Source of the DNA: Rhytidiadelphus loreus
Lineage: Eukaryota > Streptophyta > Bryopsida > Hypnales > Hylocomiaceae
Assembly (NCBI GenBank): GCA_947034895.1
Contig: OX344764.1
Location: 72,583,348-72,647,347, forward strand
DNA: 64,000 nucleotides
Reading direction: 5' to 3'
Shown here piece by piece: positions 30,901 to 41,511 of this stretch. The translations under genes and the position numbers were made by a program. Under the pieces are notes generated by a model. That model was not told where the DNA came from. It did no database searches and saw only the letters and a list, made by a program, of their open reading frames with translations. How positions within the stretch are numbered: position 1 is the stretch's first letter; every line of letters begins with the position of its first letter.

Positions 30901-33900
30901 GGAGTGCACGGAAATCAATCGATTCTGCACGGCTATCAGTGGATTCAGAACAAGACTCCCATTACCGCGAATCTGCGTCCCAAAACCATTCTGTGTCGAA
31001 GGCACAGGTCGAAGCGCAACGTCAAGCCCCATCTGGATCACCATCTGTTGAACAGGACCAGCATGGTGAGTTTGCTCAAAGACTGGATCCTGAAAGCCCT
31101 GAAAGTCCAAAGGCAGGGACTGTGGAAAGGGAGCATCCTGCAGGCCAACCTGCAATTGAGGACCCAGAGGCCCGTAAAACCATTACAAGTGATGATGCAC
31201 GAATAAATGATCATGCAAATATTGCTGATTCTTCAACACTTCCTGGTAAGATTCCGGAGCCTTATCAGACGCCTTCTGGTAAGGTTCTGGAGCCTGCCTA
31301 TGATCCCATATCTTTTGTCGATGACTCCAGAACAAGAGGTGAAGAACATGGCGTTTCTGTTGAGGCGAGAGACCAATCATTAAAGAGTGAAGAAGCTGCA
31401 CAAGCAAGACAGAAGGAGCAATTGACCTTGGCTAATGCTGAGCAGCCTGTAACTACACCACGAGGCCGCCGCCAATGGGCAAGGGACAATGGCTCAGGCA
31501 GTAGTATTATGTTGTCAATGGTTGGCATAAACCATAACGAGGATTCAGACGTGACCAGTCGACTTAGAGCTCGCTTGTTGGAGAGTACTGGAGCTTCAGC
31601 ATTAGTTCCACATCAAGGAGAGGAACCAGGTATGGAATTAAGCCAAAGTGGTTATGAATTGCCACGCCGCTCTTCGTCAAATGCTTCCAGCCCTTATACG
31701 AACATCTCATCGTCCGAAGAGGACGGGTTCACGTCAGAGTCAGCAAGCTCATCTCCAAAGGGGGGCCCGAACTTCTGTACTCTACTGTCGCCACCTCAGT
31801 CACCACCTCGAGGCTTGATGGGTGGTTCATATGATGCGAACCCTCGTTCTGGCAGGAGTAGTCCTAGAGCTCCTCCCATTACTCCGTTCCTCTCATCTTC
31901 ACCCTCGGTGTCCAGGTCTTCATCTGTCAAACATGACGCTTCGGTTAATAAAATGGCCCAGAACTACGTGGGCCAAGCAAGGTCCTCCCCTAGACCGACA
32001 CCTCAGCTCAAACCACGTCGAAGCTCTTTGTCACATCAAACGAGTGATTTTCCTGTTGCAAGTTCAGCAGAGAGTTCAGAGAAGGTATAGCACACTCTTC
32101 CCCATTCCTATTTTGCTCTAAGGTATTGGATCCTATTTGCGTTCACAAGAACTAAATTCGTTTAAATCAAATTTTTTTATCTCTGTGAATTTCTTATGCA
32201 ATTTCAAAGCAGGTGATTGTAGACTACTGAAGGGAGAGTAGACAAATCCATTTCCATTTAAAAGATCAGTGAACACAGATGTTTAGCAAAGCCATGCTTA
32301 TACCCCATCTTGCTATAATGGAAGGTCAACCAAGTGCATCAATAGATGAGTTGCGGTTAGTAACAGGTGTCAGTGACGTCTATAGGAGACGGGATCAGGT
32401 CCTAATGGTTTTAGTATCCTCTACCTGTGATATGAACTTGTGCCCTGGTTTGTGTACATGAAATTGCCACGTGTTGGGGACTACATTCCTGGGCTGATCC
32501 ACGAAGTCCACAATTGTACATTAAACTGTGACAGTGAGGCTTGCTTCATGGTTCTGATGTTTATTAATGTTCTGCTGAACAGATCAAGGAAATTCTTGTG
32601 ACAGACCCAAGAAGGACATCTGAGAACGGAGGTTTGGAACTGGATCCGAGTAGAAGTCAGGTATTGACCTTTCCCTTGACCTCTTTGTTGGGATTGGCGT
32701 GTTACTAATCTCTTAGGGACCAAGAGGACCCAAATCAGGCCTCATGTTTTTCTTAGTAGTTAATATGAAGACTTAGTTTTTCTCCAATTTTAATTACTTT
32801 TTTACCAACGCACGCAATATTCTTCACTAATTCTGGTAACATGAAATTTGACCCCATCGTAATTATATTTTCACGTAGTTAAGAAGATGGTATCGTTGAG
32901 CGTGTAACAGTCCATTGTATGCTTCATTCTTGCATTTACAGGCTTTTATTCACCTCTTGACTAAGGATACGGGAAAATATGTTTTTTTTTTTTCAAAGCC
33001 TTTTGTAAAGGGGTTGTTTTGACTCTGGAATTGCAATTTTCCACTCTCATTTATTTTGTATCTCAGGATCAGACCTCCACTCTCCTCAACCCAGCGTCGA
33101 AGCCAAGGACGTGGCATGATCGTTCAGAATCCAACGTTGCGGCCACTTTGCGTGCAATTCGCCAGGTGAGAGATCTATTTGATTATGCCTCTCAAAGCAC
33201 TATGGTAGTGTTTTTTAAATAGCATTCGTAACTATCTCTTTCTCCTCAGCTCGACAGTTCGGACTTCCAAAACTGCTTTGTGTGAACTTCTATATTTATG
33301 CATTGGAACTATGTCTCACCAATATTGAAAATATTGAAAGAGTTTAGTTCAAAAGTGATCTTGCAAAAATGATTTTGTAGTTTTGATTAGTACAATTCTT
33401 TTTTTAAATCATCATATTAAGAGTTGTTTCAAACCCATTCCGAAACAATTTACTAAATTTTCTTTTTTTGTAATCGGATTTAGAATTCTCAGTTAAATAT
33501 ATTTGTATAAAAACATTGATGATAAATAATTATAGATCTAAGTGTATGAATGTAATGTACAAACTCAAATTTACAGCTTTCGCTTACACATCAATTTCAA
33601 ATTATTCCTCCCAAGTCGCATTATCGACCTCTGCAAAACTTGCCATGAGGCGATGGGTAGGATCTTTAGGGGTTCACCAAGAGGCCCAACTTTAGCAGTT
33701 TCTTTGGCAGTTTCTTTGGCAGTTTCGAGTAGATCACAGGGAGACTTTCTTTTTAGTTTTTCACGAACAGATGAAAATTTCTTCATTGATTCAAATGATG
33801 TTTAATTTGGCCCCATCTAACTTGTATTTTCTTACAGTACAATAAATGGAATTGATCATGTTAAAATCATATATCCTTGGTCCTGTAGGTGTTTACCACA

Positions 33901-34098
33901 TGATGAAGATGGTGAAGATAAATTTTGCCATAGTTTACCCTTTTTTTGTGACCGATTTCTTTTTGCTTTTTTGCTTTTAATAAGTAGATTTTTACTCTGC
34001 ACTGCTGTGACATGTGTTTTTCTTGTCTGTTTCAGGCTGCGGCAGTAGTAGGAAGCGACGATGACACAGCCAGCGAGTGCCGAAGTGATTGTTCGTGA
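27985..34098 (+). CDS. SCAR: SCAR/WAVE family protein, actin nucleation regulator (9 exons)
   Basis: Plant SCAR proteins activate the Arp2/3 complex to nucleate branched actin. Exons: 27,985-28,139; 29,016-29,179; 29,322-29,445 (acceptor at 29,274 also in frame); 29,841-29,988; 30,368-30,411; 30,539-32,084; 32,583-32,660; 33,067-33,165; 34,036-34,098, all in phase, about 806 residues. The N-terminal SCAR homology domain is unmistakable: [68 protein letters not shown] and [11 protein letters not shown]. The large sixth exon is Ser-rich and disordered and includes [17 protein letters not shown], a plant SCAR motif. The last exons give a C-region, [11 protein letters not shown], then [18 protein letters not shown]2 actin-binding motif is not seen, and the acidic-region Trp is replaced, so the VCA end looks weak or divergent. 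Confidence 0.88.
28462..28690. repeat. Repeat shared by two SCAR introns (second copy 32,198-32,440)
   Basis: Both stretches carry, in order, TGTAGACT(G/A)CT, TTTCCATT, AGATCAGTG, GTTTAGC(C/A)AAG, TAGATGAGTTGC, GTAACAGG, GTCAGT, ATAGGAGAC, GATCAGGTCC and TTTTAGTATCCTCTACCT. They are about 230 bp in the same orientation, in SCAR introns 1 and 6. Confidence 0.75.
30099..30199. repeat. Fold-back (inverted repeat) in a SCAR intron
   Basis: AATGAGAATCTTCGTCATAA at 30,099 pairs with the reverse complement of TGGGGAAGATTCTCATT ending at 30,199. The arms are about 26 bp with few mismatches, with GAGATCTC-rich inner arms and a short loop. Probably a small fold-back element. Confidence 0.65.
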
Positions 34099-34276
34099 CC
34101 CAAGAATTCCACAGGCTAGTGTAGAAAGACGGTTGAGAGAGAGATTGGTTACTTATGTTTACTTATACAAAATTGTTGACTCGGTAGACACCGGATTTTT
34201 TTGTTCAATACAAATTTCCACTTTGAATCTTGCAGATGATTATGGGACTAGATAGAGCTCGAGAGCCAGGAAACTT

Positions 34277-34353
34277 AAGAATATAAAGCCAAGTTTGACT
34301 CTTCAATCCCCCAAAGACTTGAGAATATAAATCCAAGTCTAACTCTTCAATCC
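34277..34353. repeat. Two tandem copies of a ~42-bp unit
   Basis: GAATATAAAGCCAAGTTTGA and CTCTTCAATCCCCCAAAGAC are repeated with few changes immediately after the SCAR gene. No coding signal is seen from 34,099 to 34,627. Confidence 0.6.
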
Positions 34354-34627
34354 CCAAAAGAACAGATATGAATGATTGACAAACGTTCATATTTGGGAAA
34401 ACTCCCCCACTCAATAGGACCAAGGCAGTCACCAAAACGCTCCGATTATTGGACCAATAGGTGCATTTTTAATTTCTACAATGAAGTCATCTATCAGACC
34501 TATTTTAGGTCAGAAACGTCCTTGTAGTGTTAAGAATCAAAAGACACAATCAACAAGGTTGTGTATGAAATATGCAAGTTATTACTATCCAATTTTCAAT
34601 GTTTAATTCTAGTGAACAGCAACACAT

Positions 34628-34949
34628 CTAAGGTGAAAGCACCCAAAACCGTCAATATAAGCAACTCAGTATAGTTGGAGACACTTTTTTGGATGTGGTA
34701 TGTAATTTCTACGATTTTTCAAAGTGCCGGTTGCCTAGACTATTGAAATTGTCATATAGGTGGACCGTAAATCAAAATCTGCAAAAATCAGTAATTAGCA
34801 AATGAAAGTTAACTATGTGTCCTTCAAATGCGTCAGCGAATCAGAGGTAAGAATTTGAAGGACACATAAACTAAGTCTAGGGACACATTAAGAGGTAGTC
34901 TAAGGTATAGGAATGGGTACTAGGACGCTTTTGGGTGCCTTCACCTTAG
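34628..34949. mobile_element. MITE-like element, ~320 bp, with 20-bp inverted ends
   Basis: Starts CTAAGGTGAAAGCACCCAAA and ends with its inverse (TTTTGGGTGCCTTCACCTTAG), one mismatch in about 20. Inside is an inverted pair TGTGTCCTTCAAAT / ATTTGAAGGACACA. A lone end of the same family, GGGTGCCTTCACCTTA, lies at about 63,140. No coding capacity. I could not find a clear target-site duplication. Confidence 0.75.
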
Positions 34950-35320
34950 TGACATGAAGCCACAAGAACATACAATTCCCATATTGGTATGCCATTCACA
35001 AAGTCAACTATACTTTTGAAGTAAAACTTTGTTCAAATATGTTATATATTGGAACCACATACTATTAAAGTCCAACACCAATACCTCTACCAAAGACCAT
35101 GAAATTCAATTTAAAGAATCTACATTTTGCAATGATCATTTTTTCCCTAAGTCAATCAACATTAAAATCAATAAATACCAAACATTGATATGATGTGTTC
35201 ATACCTTTTTGGATGGAACATTAGTAAAACCACTTACAATTATCACCGCTAAGATTAAAAATACTCTACAACAAATTCAAAATACCAACAAAATGCCTTA
35301 AAACAAACTTTAAAAAATAT

Positions 35321-35325
<5 letters not shown>

Positions 35326-35387
<62 letters not shown>
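35326..35387. repeat. (TA)n microsatellite
   Basis: About 30 uninterrupted AT/TA units, 62 bp. It lies in AT-rich DNA (34,950-35,961) where nothing else is recognisable. Confidence 0.97.
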
Positions 35388-35390
<3 letters not shown>

Positions 35391-35961
35391 TGACTATGGG
35401 TGGGTGGGTTTCGCAAACCAACCTCTAGATGGTTCTACTCAAAATCCCCCATACACACTCTCCAAGAAAATTTACAAAAAATTAGTGAATTTATCATGAA
35501 ATGAAGAATATTGACTCCTCAATATTGTTCCTCTAATTTTTAGCTATTCCAAGAGACTGACTACAATTTCAAGACAGAATACAAATCTAGTTCTAATAGA
35601 AAACACTCATTTCATAGATAATTGCATCTATTGTAGATTTGCAGCTCATTTCATTCTTGTTGAATTTGGTATACAAACACACTTTTACTAAATGTTTTTG
35701 AATTATATTTGTAGTAGGCTCAATTGGATTTACCTCAGAACTTGCCTAGACCTTATGAATTCCTATTCCAAATTGTTGCCCCTCTTTGAGTTGAGTTGAT
35801 GATTGGAGACCAAAGACCTAGACTGTACAAATTTCTATTTATAATTTTTGCCTATTTTGAGTTGAGTGGGAGACTAGAAGTCAACGATTTGATTTTTGAT
35901 TTTCCAAAACCAAAATCATCACTATTTAAATGCAACACCTAAAGTTGGACCCAAAACAACA

Positions 35962-36190
35962 TTAACCCATAAACGCCGCGGAGGACATTTATTAGCCCAT
36001 AAATGACAAAAGATCTCTCTGTGTAGGACAAAAATGCAACTATTCATCCTCCAAAATTTGTGTAAAAAGTGAAGATCATCTACAGTAGTTTGTCTTCCAA
36101 TGAGTACTTTTTCATTTTTTTAAGCCAACAATTCATAAGGTGACAAAAGAGATGATTTCCACGGTGACCTGTCTGGCATTCAAGGGTTAA
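35962..36190. mobile_element. TTAA-flanked non-autonomous element, ~229 bp
   Basis: Begins TTAACCCATAAACGCC and ends GGCATTCAAGGGTTAA, so the ends are inverted and the outer four bases are TTAA on both sides. Related internal sequence (GTGTAGGACA, TTTGTGTAAAAAG, TCCAATGAGTAC) occurs at 57,110-57,300 and 59,197-59,452. The AT-rich DNA from 36,191 to 37,527 shows no gene. Confidence 0.6.
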
Positions 36191-37527
36191 ACTTAAATAT
36201 TTGATTACACCAGATGAACACAAGTAGAACATATGAACCTGTAAGAGCATCAAATCAATTTTTGGGAAACTTGTAGAGAATACTTTGAAAATTCAAAACT
36301 CTTTCATGCAATATCCATTCAAATAAATAAAGCATGTTGAAGTGTGTTGGAATCCTCTTCCACTTGCCAATAAGATTCAATAAAAATAATTTATGCTTAA
36401 TAATAGTTAATATAAGCAGTTAAGCATTTGCTATTGATAGAAAATATGGGTATATTTATCTTAGTGTAACTAGCAATCTTGACTAGATTGGTGAAGCTAT
36501 TTTCATTCATAGCTATTTAGGTTAAGGACAAATTATCAATCATTCATTTAAACGTGGAGATATCTTCTTCGAAAAAGTTTGGATTAAATTGGACAATTCT
36601 AGACCTTCAAAAAATGAAGTGTCTATTTTCCCCCTAATGGCAACTCAACAAAAAAAATTGTCAAAATTAATTTCACATTGAAGGATTTAAATAAATCTTT
36701 TCACCATAATTTATGTGATTATATAATAATGAGATTATTGTTTACTTCTACTATTTTTATATATTTATATTTATATATAAATAGGAACTTTTATTCTTAC
36801 AAGAAACAACACTTTTCATCCTATCCAAGAGATAACTTTTAACCACATGAATAATTTAATATTACATATGAAAGAGATTAATATGTCCATTAGAAAACCT
36901 TCAACTACTTTTTAATCCATATAGAGTTGTCAATAAAAAGTCCGTTCTTCACTTAGACCCTTCCCATAGTCAATTCTCTACCAAATTTTACATCAATTGT
37001 ATATTTTAAAAGTTGAGAAAAGGGGGACAAAATATAAGAGTACTTTCTTTTGCTATGTATGGGAAAACTTCTAAATTAACTACTACTAGTGTCTAACATG
37101 GATTCAAGCTAGTACCAATTTAATATTCCACATACATTTGCCTTTTCAAAAGAAAAGAAAAAATCGAGCAAACCTAATCAATCACCAATGTCCCATTGAA
37201 TATCATATAGACTAGTTCTATGGTCAAAACTATAGTGAAACTATTTCAATAACCCCTATATACTTTATATTCCACGTTTACCAAATCCCCCCCCAAGGGG
37301 GAAGGTATACTTCAAGATTTGAAGATTCAAAAATATTTGTTGTAAAATGATTCTTGAAAGATAAATTTAGTAATAATGTTAAGATCAAATTTTGTTGATT
37401 TATAACCATAAATTATATTCAAATGGTTAAATGTGCCAATATCATCACCAATAAATTTACATGACTATTCATAAACTTTAAATTATTATTATTTCAAAAT
37501 TTTATTATAGATCAAATTTTGACACTT

Positions 37528-38741
37528 TTAACCCCTAAACGTCAAAGACTATGTTTTCACCAAAACTATTCCAAAATTGTCACTTCTAGGACAAGTACCA
37601 AATTTTAGAAAAATAAATAAATTTAGAAACATGTAATCATAGGATCTTGTAGTACATTGGTTTGAGAAGATGTGCAAAAAAATTCAGAAGTTTTCACAGT
37701 GTAGATTGCAAGATATTAATGTTTGAAGTGACAAAAATCCTTTTTTGGGCCTTGTGAAAATACGGGCAGCTGCACTTCACAAGGTCACATTTGTATGAAA
37801 AAATGTCCAAAATGGTTGTTACTCTTTGGATTCCTTCTTCAAGGCAAGTTGTCTACATGCTTGAAAAATTTTAGATCATTTGGAATTGTACAACATATAG
37901 GAAAAAAATAGTAGGTAGAAAGAAGTAGATAATGTTTAAAAATACTAAATTGTTGACAATTTATTTATGGAATTGAAAAATGCCAATCCCAATGGTTGTG
38001 ATGTTGCAATAAATAATATACACCTAATGTTTTTATTTTTTTCCAAAAATATTTAAAATTGAGTTAAATAAAGGACTTCAAAGTTTATTTTAGAGTAGAG
38101 ATTCCATAACTACTCACAAACTAATCCAAACTAAAATTCCTCATAACTTTCATCTCATTAATCAAAATGGAATGATCCAAAGCTTACCACATATATATAA
38201 ATCTAGAGAATCAATTTCAAATTTTTATTTTTTTTAAAAGTGATTTTCGAAGAAGTTTTTTTTTCTACTCGGATTGCCTGCCAAACTCTAAAAATTACAT
38301 ATCATGCAATAACTTTTGAACAATGTAGTCAAATGTTATGAACATTGTTGGGCCTTAAAGATACTCCTTCTCCCCATATTGTGTGAAATTTTCAAAGAAA
38401 AAAAATAAAAATTCCATTCGTAGTGAGCTACCCAAAATTGCTATGTTGTCGAAAAATGCAGTTTGAATGTCATATTTGTTATATTGAGACTTTTCGCAGT
38501 CTCATTTTCATCCTTGACTTGAGGATAAACCGCTTTACCTCTTTACCAATATTTTTTTATAAAAAAATAACAACAACAACTTTTAGAATTTCATTATAGA
38601 ACCACTATTTCAGCATTATTATTTTTTGGTTTTAATTACTATTTTTTTTTAATAAATTTTTCAATAACTAGCATTTTGTCTCAAAATTTTCAAAAAGTCT
38701 CAATTTAACAAATATGGCCTTTTTGGTCCTCTAGGTGTTAA
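37528..38741. mobile_element. TTAA-flanked element, copy A (~1.2 kb, uninterrupted)
   Basis: Begins TTAACCCCTAAACGTC and ends GGTCCTCTAGGTGTTAA. It is homologous along its length to copy B (39,575-40,388 plus 56,803-56,916): both contain TCTAGGACAAGTAC, TTGGTTTGAGAAGATGT, CGGGCAGCTGCAC, GGAATTGTACAACATATAGG and TGGGCCTTAAAG. No open frame. At the position where copy B carries the large MULE, this copy reads straight through AAAGATACTCCTTC. Confidence 0.75.
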
Positions 38742-39574
38742 ATGAATTGTTCGTAACAAGGTCACATTGGAAAATGTTGACTATGATTACATTTCTAAAT
38801 TAAATCTGAAATTGTAAATTCTTTGTATTATTACACTTTTAAAACCAAAAATTCATAAAATACTCTTGTTCTAAAATATACATACTCAAAATAGATATAA
38901 TAATTATTTTGGCCCATCATCCTCTCTTGGACATTTCAATCTTTAAAAGTTAATCAATCTATAATCATATTGAATTTAGTAAATCATATAGAGTCTCCCT
39001 TCCAACAAAGATATGTAGATGTGAGGCCATTTGTTCTTCATCATGTATTTTGACGTTGGATCCAAGGTGAACAAGACTCTTAATGAAGCCCATCCACAAT
39101 AAAGGGTCCAAGTTTGTTTTTCTTTCTTGTGACCTATGAAATAATTTCAAAGCTAAGATAAATGGCACTCAAACCTACATTTGGGATTTTTTTGAGTTTC
39201 GCATGCTATTTTCCTTTAATTACAATATATATTGAGCCATTTTTTCAAGTACCAAGTCTAGTTTTTTCACCATTTCTTACTTAGAATAGAAATGTTGTAG
39301 ATTTTTTCACCAGGTATTTTTCTAATGTTTTCAAATTGCAATCGGGTTTTTTTCCAGTTCGATTGGCTAAGAATGAAGTAATGAACAATTCTCCCTGAGG
39401 GTTAGGGTGAACTAGCCCCCTTCTAGGGAAAAAAATCACAAATTCAAAATGTTTAACTTCCCTTACACTAATAATCCAGCCTGCAATAGTTTTAAAATAG
39501 TGACTCCAATAAAATGAGTGCCACACCTTTTCATATGCTAAATCAATTGTCAGTAATTTACTCCATAGTTATGA
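38742..39574. other. Intergenic spacer without recognisable genes
   Basis: AT-rich DNA between the two TTAA elements. Frames up to about 80 codons exist on the minus strand but none has recognisable protein features. Confidence 0.5.
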
Positions 39575-40388
39575 TTAGCCCCTAAATGATTTGGACTATA
39601 TTTTCATCAAAACTTCTCCAAAACTGCCATTTCTAGGACAAGTACTAAATTTTAGAAAAAAAATCATTTTTAGATACATGTAATCATAGGACCATATAGT
39701 ACATTGGTTTGAGAAGATGTAGAAAAAATTTCAGTAATTTCTGCAATGTGGATTGCAAGATACTAGTGTTTGAAGTAACAAAAATCCCTTTTTTGTCCCT
39801 CCAAAAAATCGGGCAGCTGCACATCACAAGGTCGCATTTGTATGAAAAAATGTCCAAAATGGTGGTTACCTTTTGGATTCTTACTTCAAGGCAAGTTGGC
39901 TACATGCTTGAAAATTTTCAAATCCTTTGGAATTGTACAACATATAGGAAAAAAATAGTAAGTATAAAGAAGTAGAGAATGATTCAAAATACTAAATTAT
40001 TAACAATTTATTTATGGAATTGAAAAATGACAATTCCAATGGTTATAATGTAGTAATAAACAATGTACACCTTATTTTTATTTATTTATTTAAGTATTGA
40101 AAATCAAGTTACATAAAGGACTTCATAGTTTATCTTAGAGTAGAGATTCATAACTACATGTAGACTACCCACAACTAAGTTTCATCTCATTAATCAAAAT
40201 AAAATGATTCAAAGCTTTATATAGAGAGAGAACCAATTTCAAATTTTATTTCTTGAAAAAGTGATTTTTAGAGAAGTTTCTTTTGTTGCTTGGACTGCCC
40301 GCCGAGTAATGAAAACTACATATCATACAATAACTTTTTAACCATGTAGTCAAAAGTTATGAAAAATCTTGGGCCTTAAAGTTACTCC
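39575..40388. mobile_element. TTAA-type element, copy B, left part (split by the MULE)
   Basis: Starts TTAGCCCCTAAATGATTTGG and follows copy A (37,528-38,741) closely until AAGTTACTCC at 40,379-40,388, where the MULE begins. Its missing right end is found 16.4 kb away at 56,803-56,916, continuing the homology with copy A. Confidence 0.8.
40379..40388. repeat. 10-bp target-site duplication, left (right copy 56,793-56,802)
   Basis: AAGTTACTCC directly before the left inverted end is repeated perfectly directly after the right inverted end. The flanking bases differ (A versus G before, C versus T after), so the duplication is exactly 10 bp, within the 9-11 bp typical of Mutator-like elements. 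Copy A has AAGATACTCC at the homologous unoccupied site. Confidence 0.9.
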
Positions 40389-40486
40389 CAGGGTTGCTAG
40401 CGTGCGAGCCTGTAAGCGTGAGCCTGTGAGCCTGTGAGCGGGAAGTTCTTTTTCAAAAAAATTCCGTGAAGGACCTATGACCGTGG
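40389..40486 (+). repeat. Left terminal inverted repeat of the MULE
   Basis: Begins CAGGGTTGCTAGCGTGCGAG, then carries repeated GTGAGCCT units, then AGGACCTATGACC (40,470-40,482) and CCGTGG. The same order appears inverted at the right end, so the inverted end is about 100 bp on this side. Confidence 0.85.
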
Positions 40487-41511
40487 ATATACTTAAATTA
40501 ATTTATTGCAAAATGTCATTATATATCCTTAAAATTAATCTCACTTACAATGTTTTTTTCAAACATATTTGTTTCAACACCCAATCGTAGAAAGTTAAAT
40601 CTATAAAGGTCGGGGGAAGTTTTAGAAGAATATGTTCTTGAACAAAGGGATTTAAAATAAAAGTTTGAACACTTAGTTAATATATATATAAATGCATGTA
40701 TATAGTTTCATTTTATATTTATTTGAGGTCTTCATCTTTTTATGTTTCATTATACTAAATTATCTTTAGGAATTTTATGTGCATTGTGAGAATGGTGACT
40801 TTCAAAGCGTCCCACATACTTGAAAGGCATACATTATAACAAGCAAGATGAAATCATTTTTTGTTTTCAATTCTTCCCTTTTTATTTTTGAACTTTTGGC
40901 ACACTTCTTGAGTAGGTGGGGTGCATAATGGAAAGGAAGGCTTCGAAAGTGTCTCCGCACATTTGGAAGGTTTAAAGTAGAGCAAGCCTTATTATTCAAT
41001 TTTTATTTAGGAGATAACTACAAGTTTGGCATGAGATTTGCAAAATGAAAACCTAATAATTTGAAGGATGCTAGATCTAGCCTGATATTTAAGAATGGAC
41101 ATCTATCTGTATGTGTTGTTCGCATATTGGCCTAAGCTCTTCATGTCGCCTTTTGAGCATGATTCTAAATTTTCAATCCTAGTTTTAGTGGGTGTTTAGG
41201 GTTTAGGGTCTATCAACAAAAAAAAATTTCAAACTGAGAATACATAGATACAAAAATCATTGACCGAAGAATGTACTCCTCATCTACACATCCCGAAAAA
41301 AATTCCGAATTCAACACCTAAAATCTAAAAAGTGGTGGCAACACCAAAAAAAAATATATAATAAAAAAACCATGATTGAATTTTAGGGCGAAATGATGAT
41401 ATTATAGAAAGAAAAAATGTAAAGCAAAATAAATGATAACCAACATTTAGCCATAAAACACACAAATCCACTCATAATCAAATCAATACACAATATATCT
41501 ATCTAGACAGT

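Noticed and set aside
30772..31155. Minus-strand frame of 127 codons
   Set aside because: It is antisense to the large SCAR exon; composition follows the sense codons.
34061..34255. 64-codon plus-strand frame overlapping the last SCAR exon
   Set aside because: It is out of frame with the SCAR acidic tail, which matches the expected family C-terminus and stops at 34,098.
22615..40388. LTR or non-LTR retrotransposons in the repeat-rich intergenic DNA
   Set aside because: No reverse transcriptase, integrase or gag motifs and no long direct terminal repeats were seen; the repeats found are short inverted-end elements and satellites.
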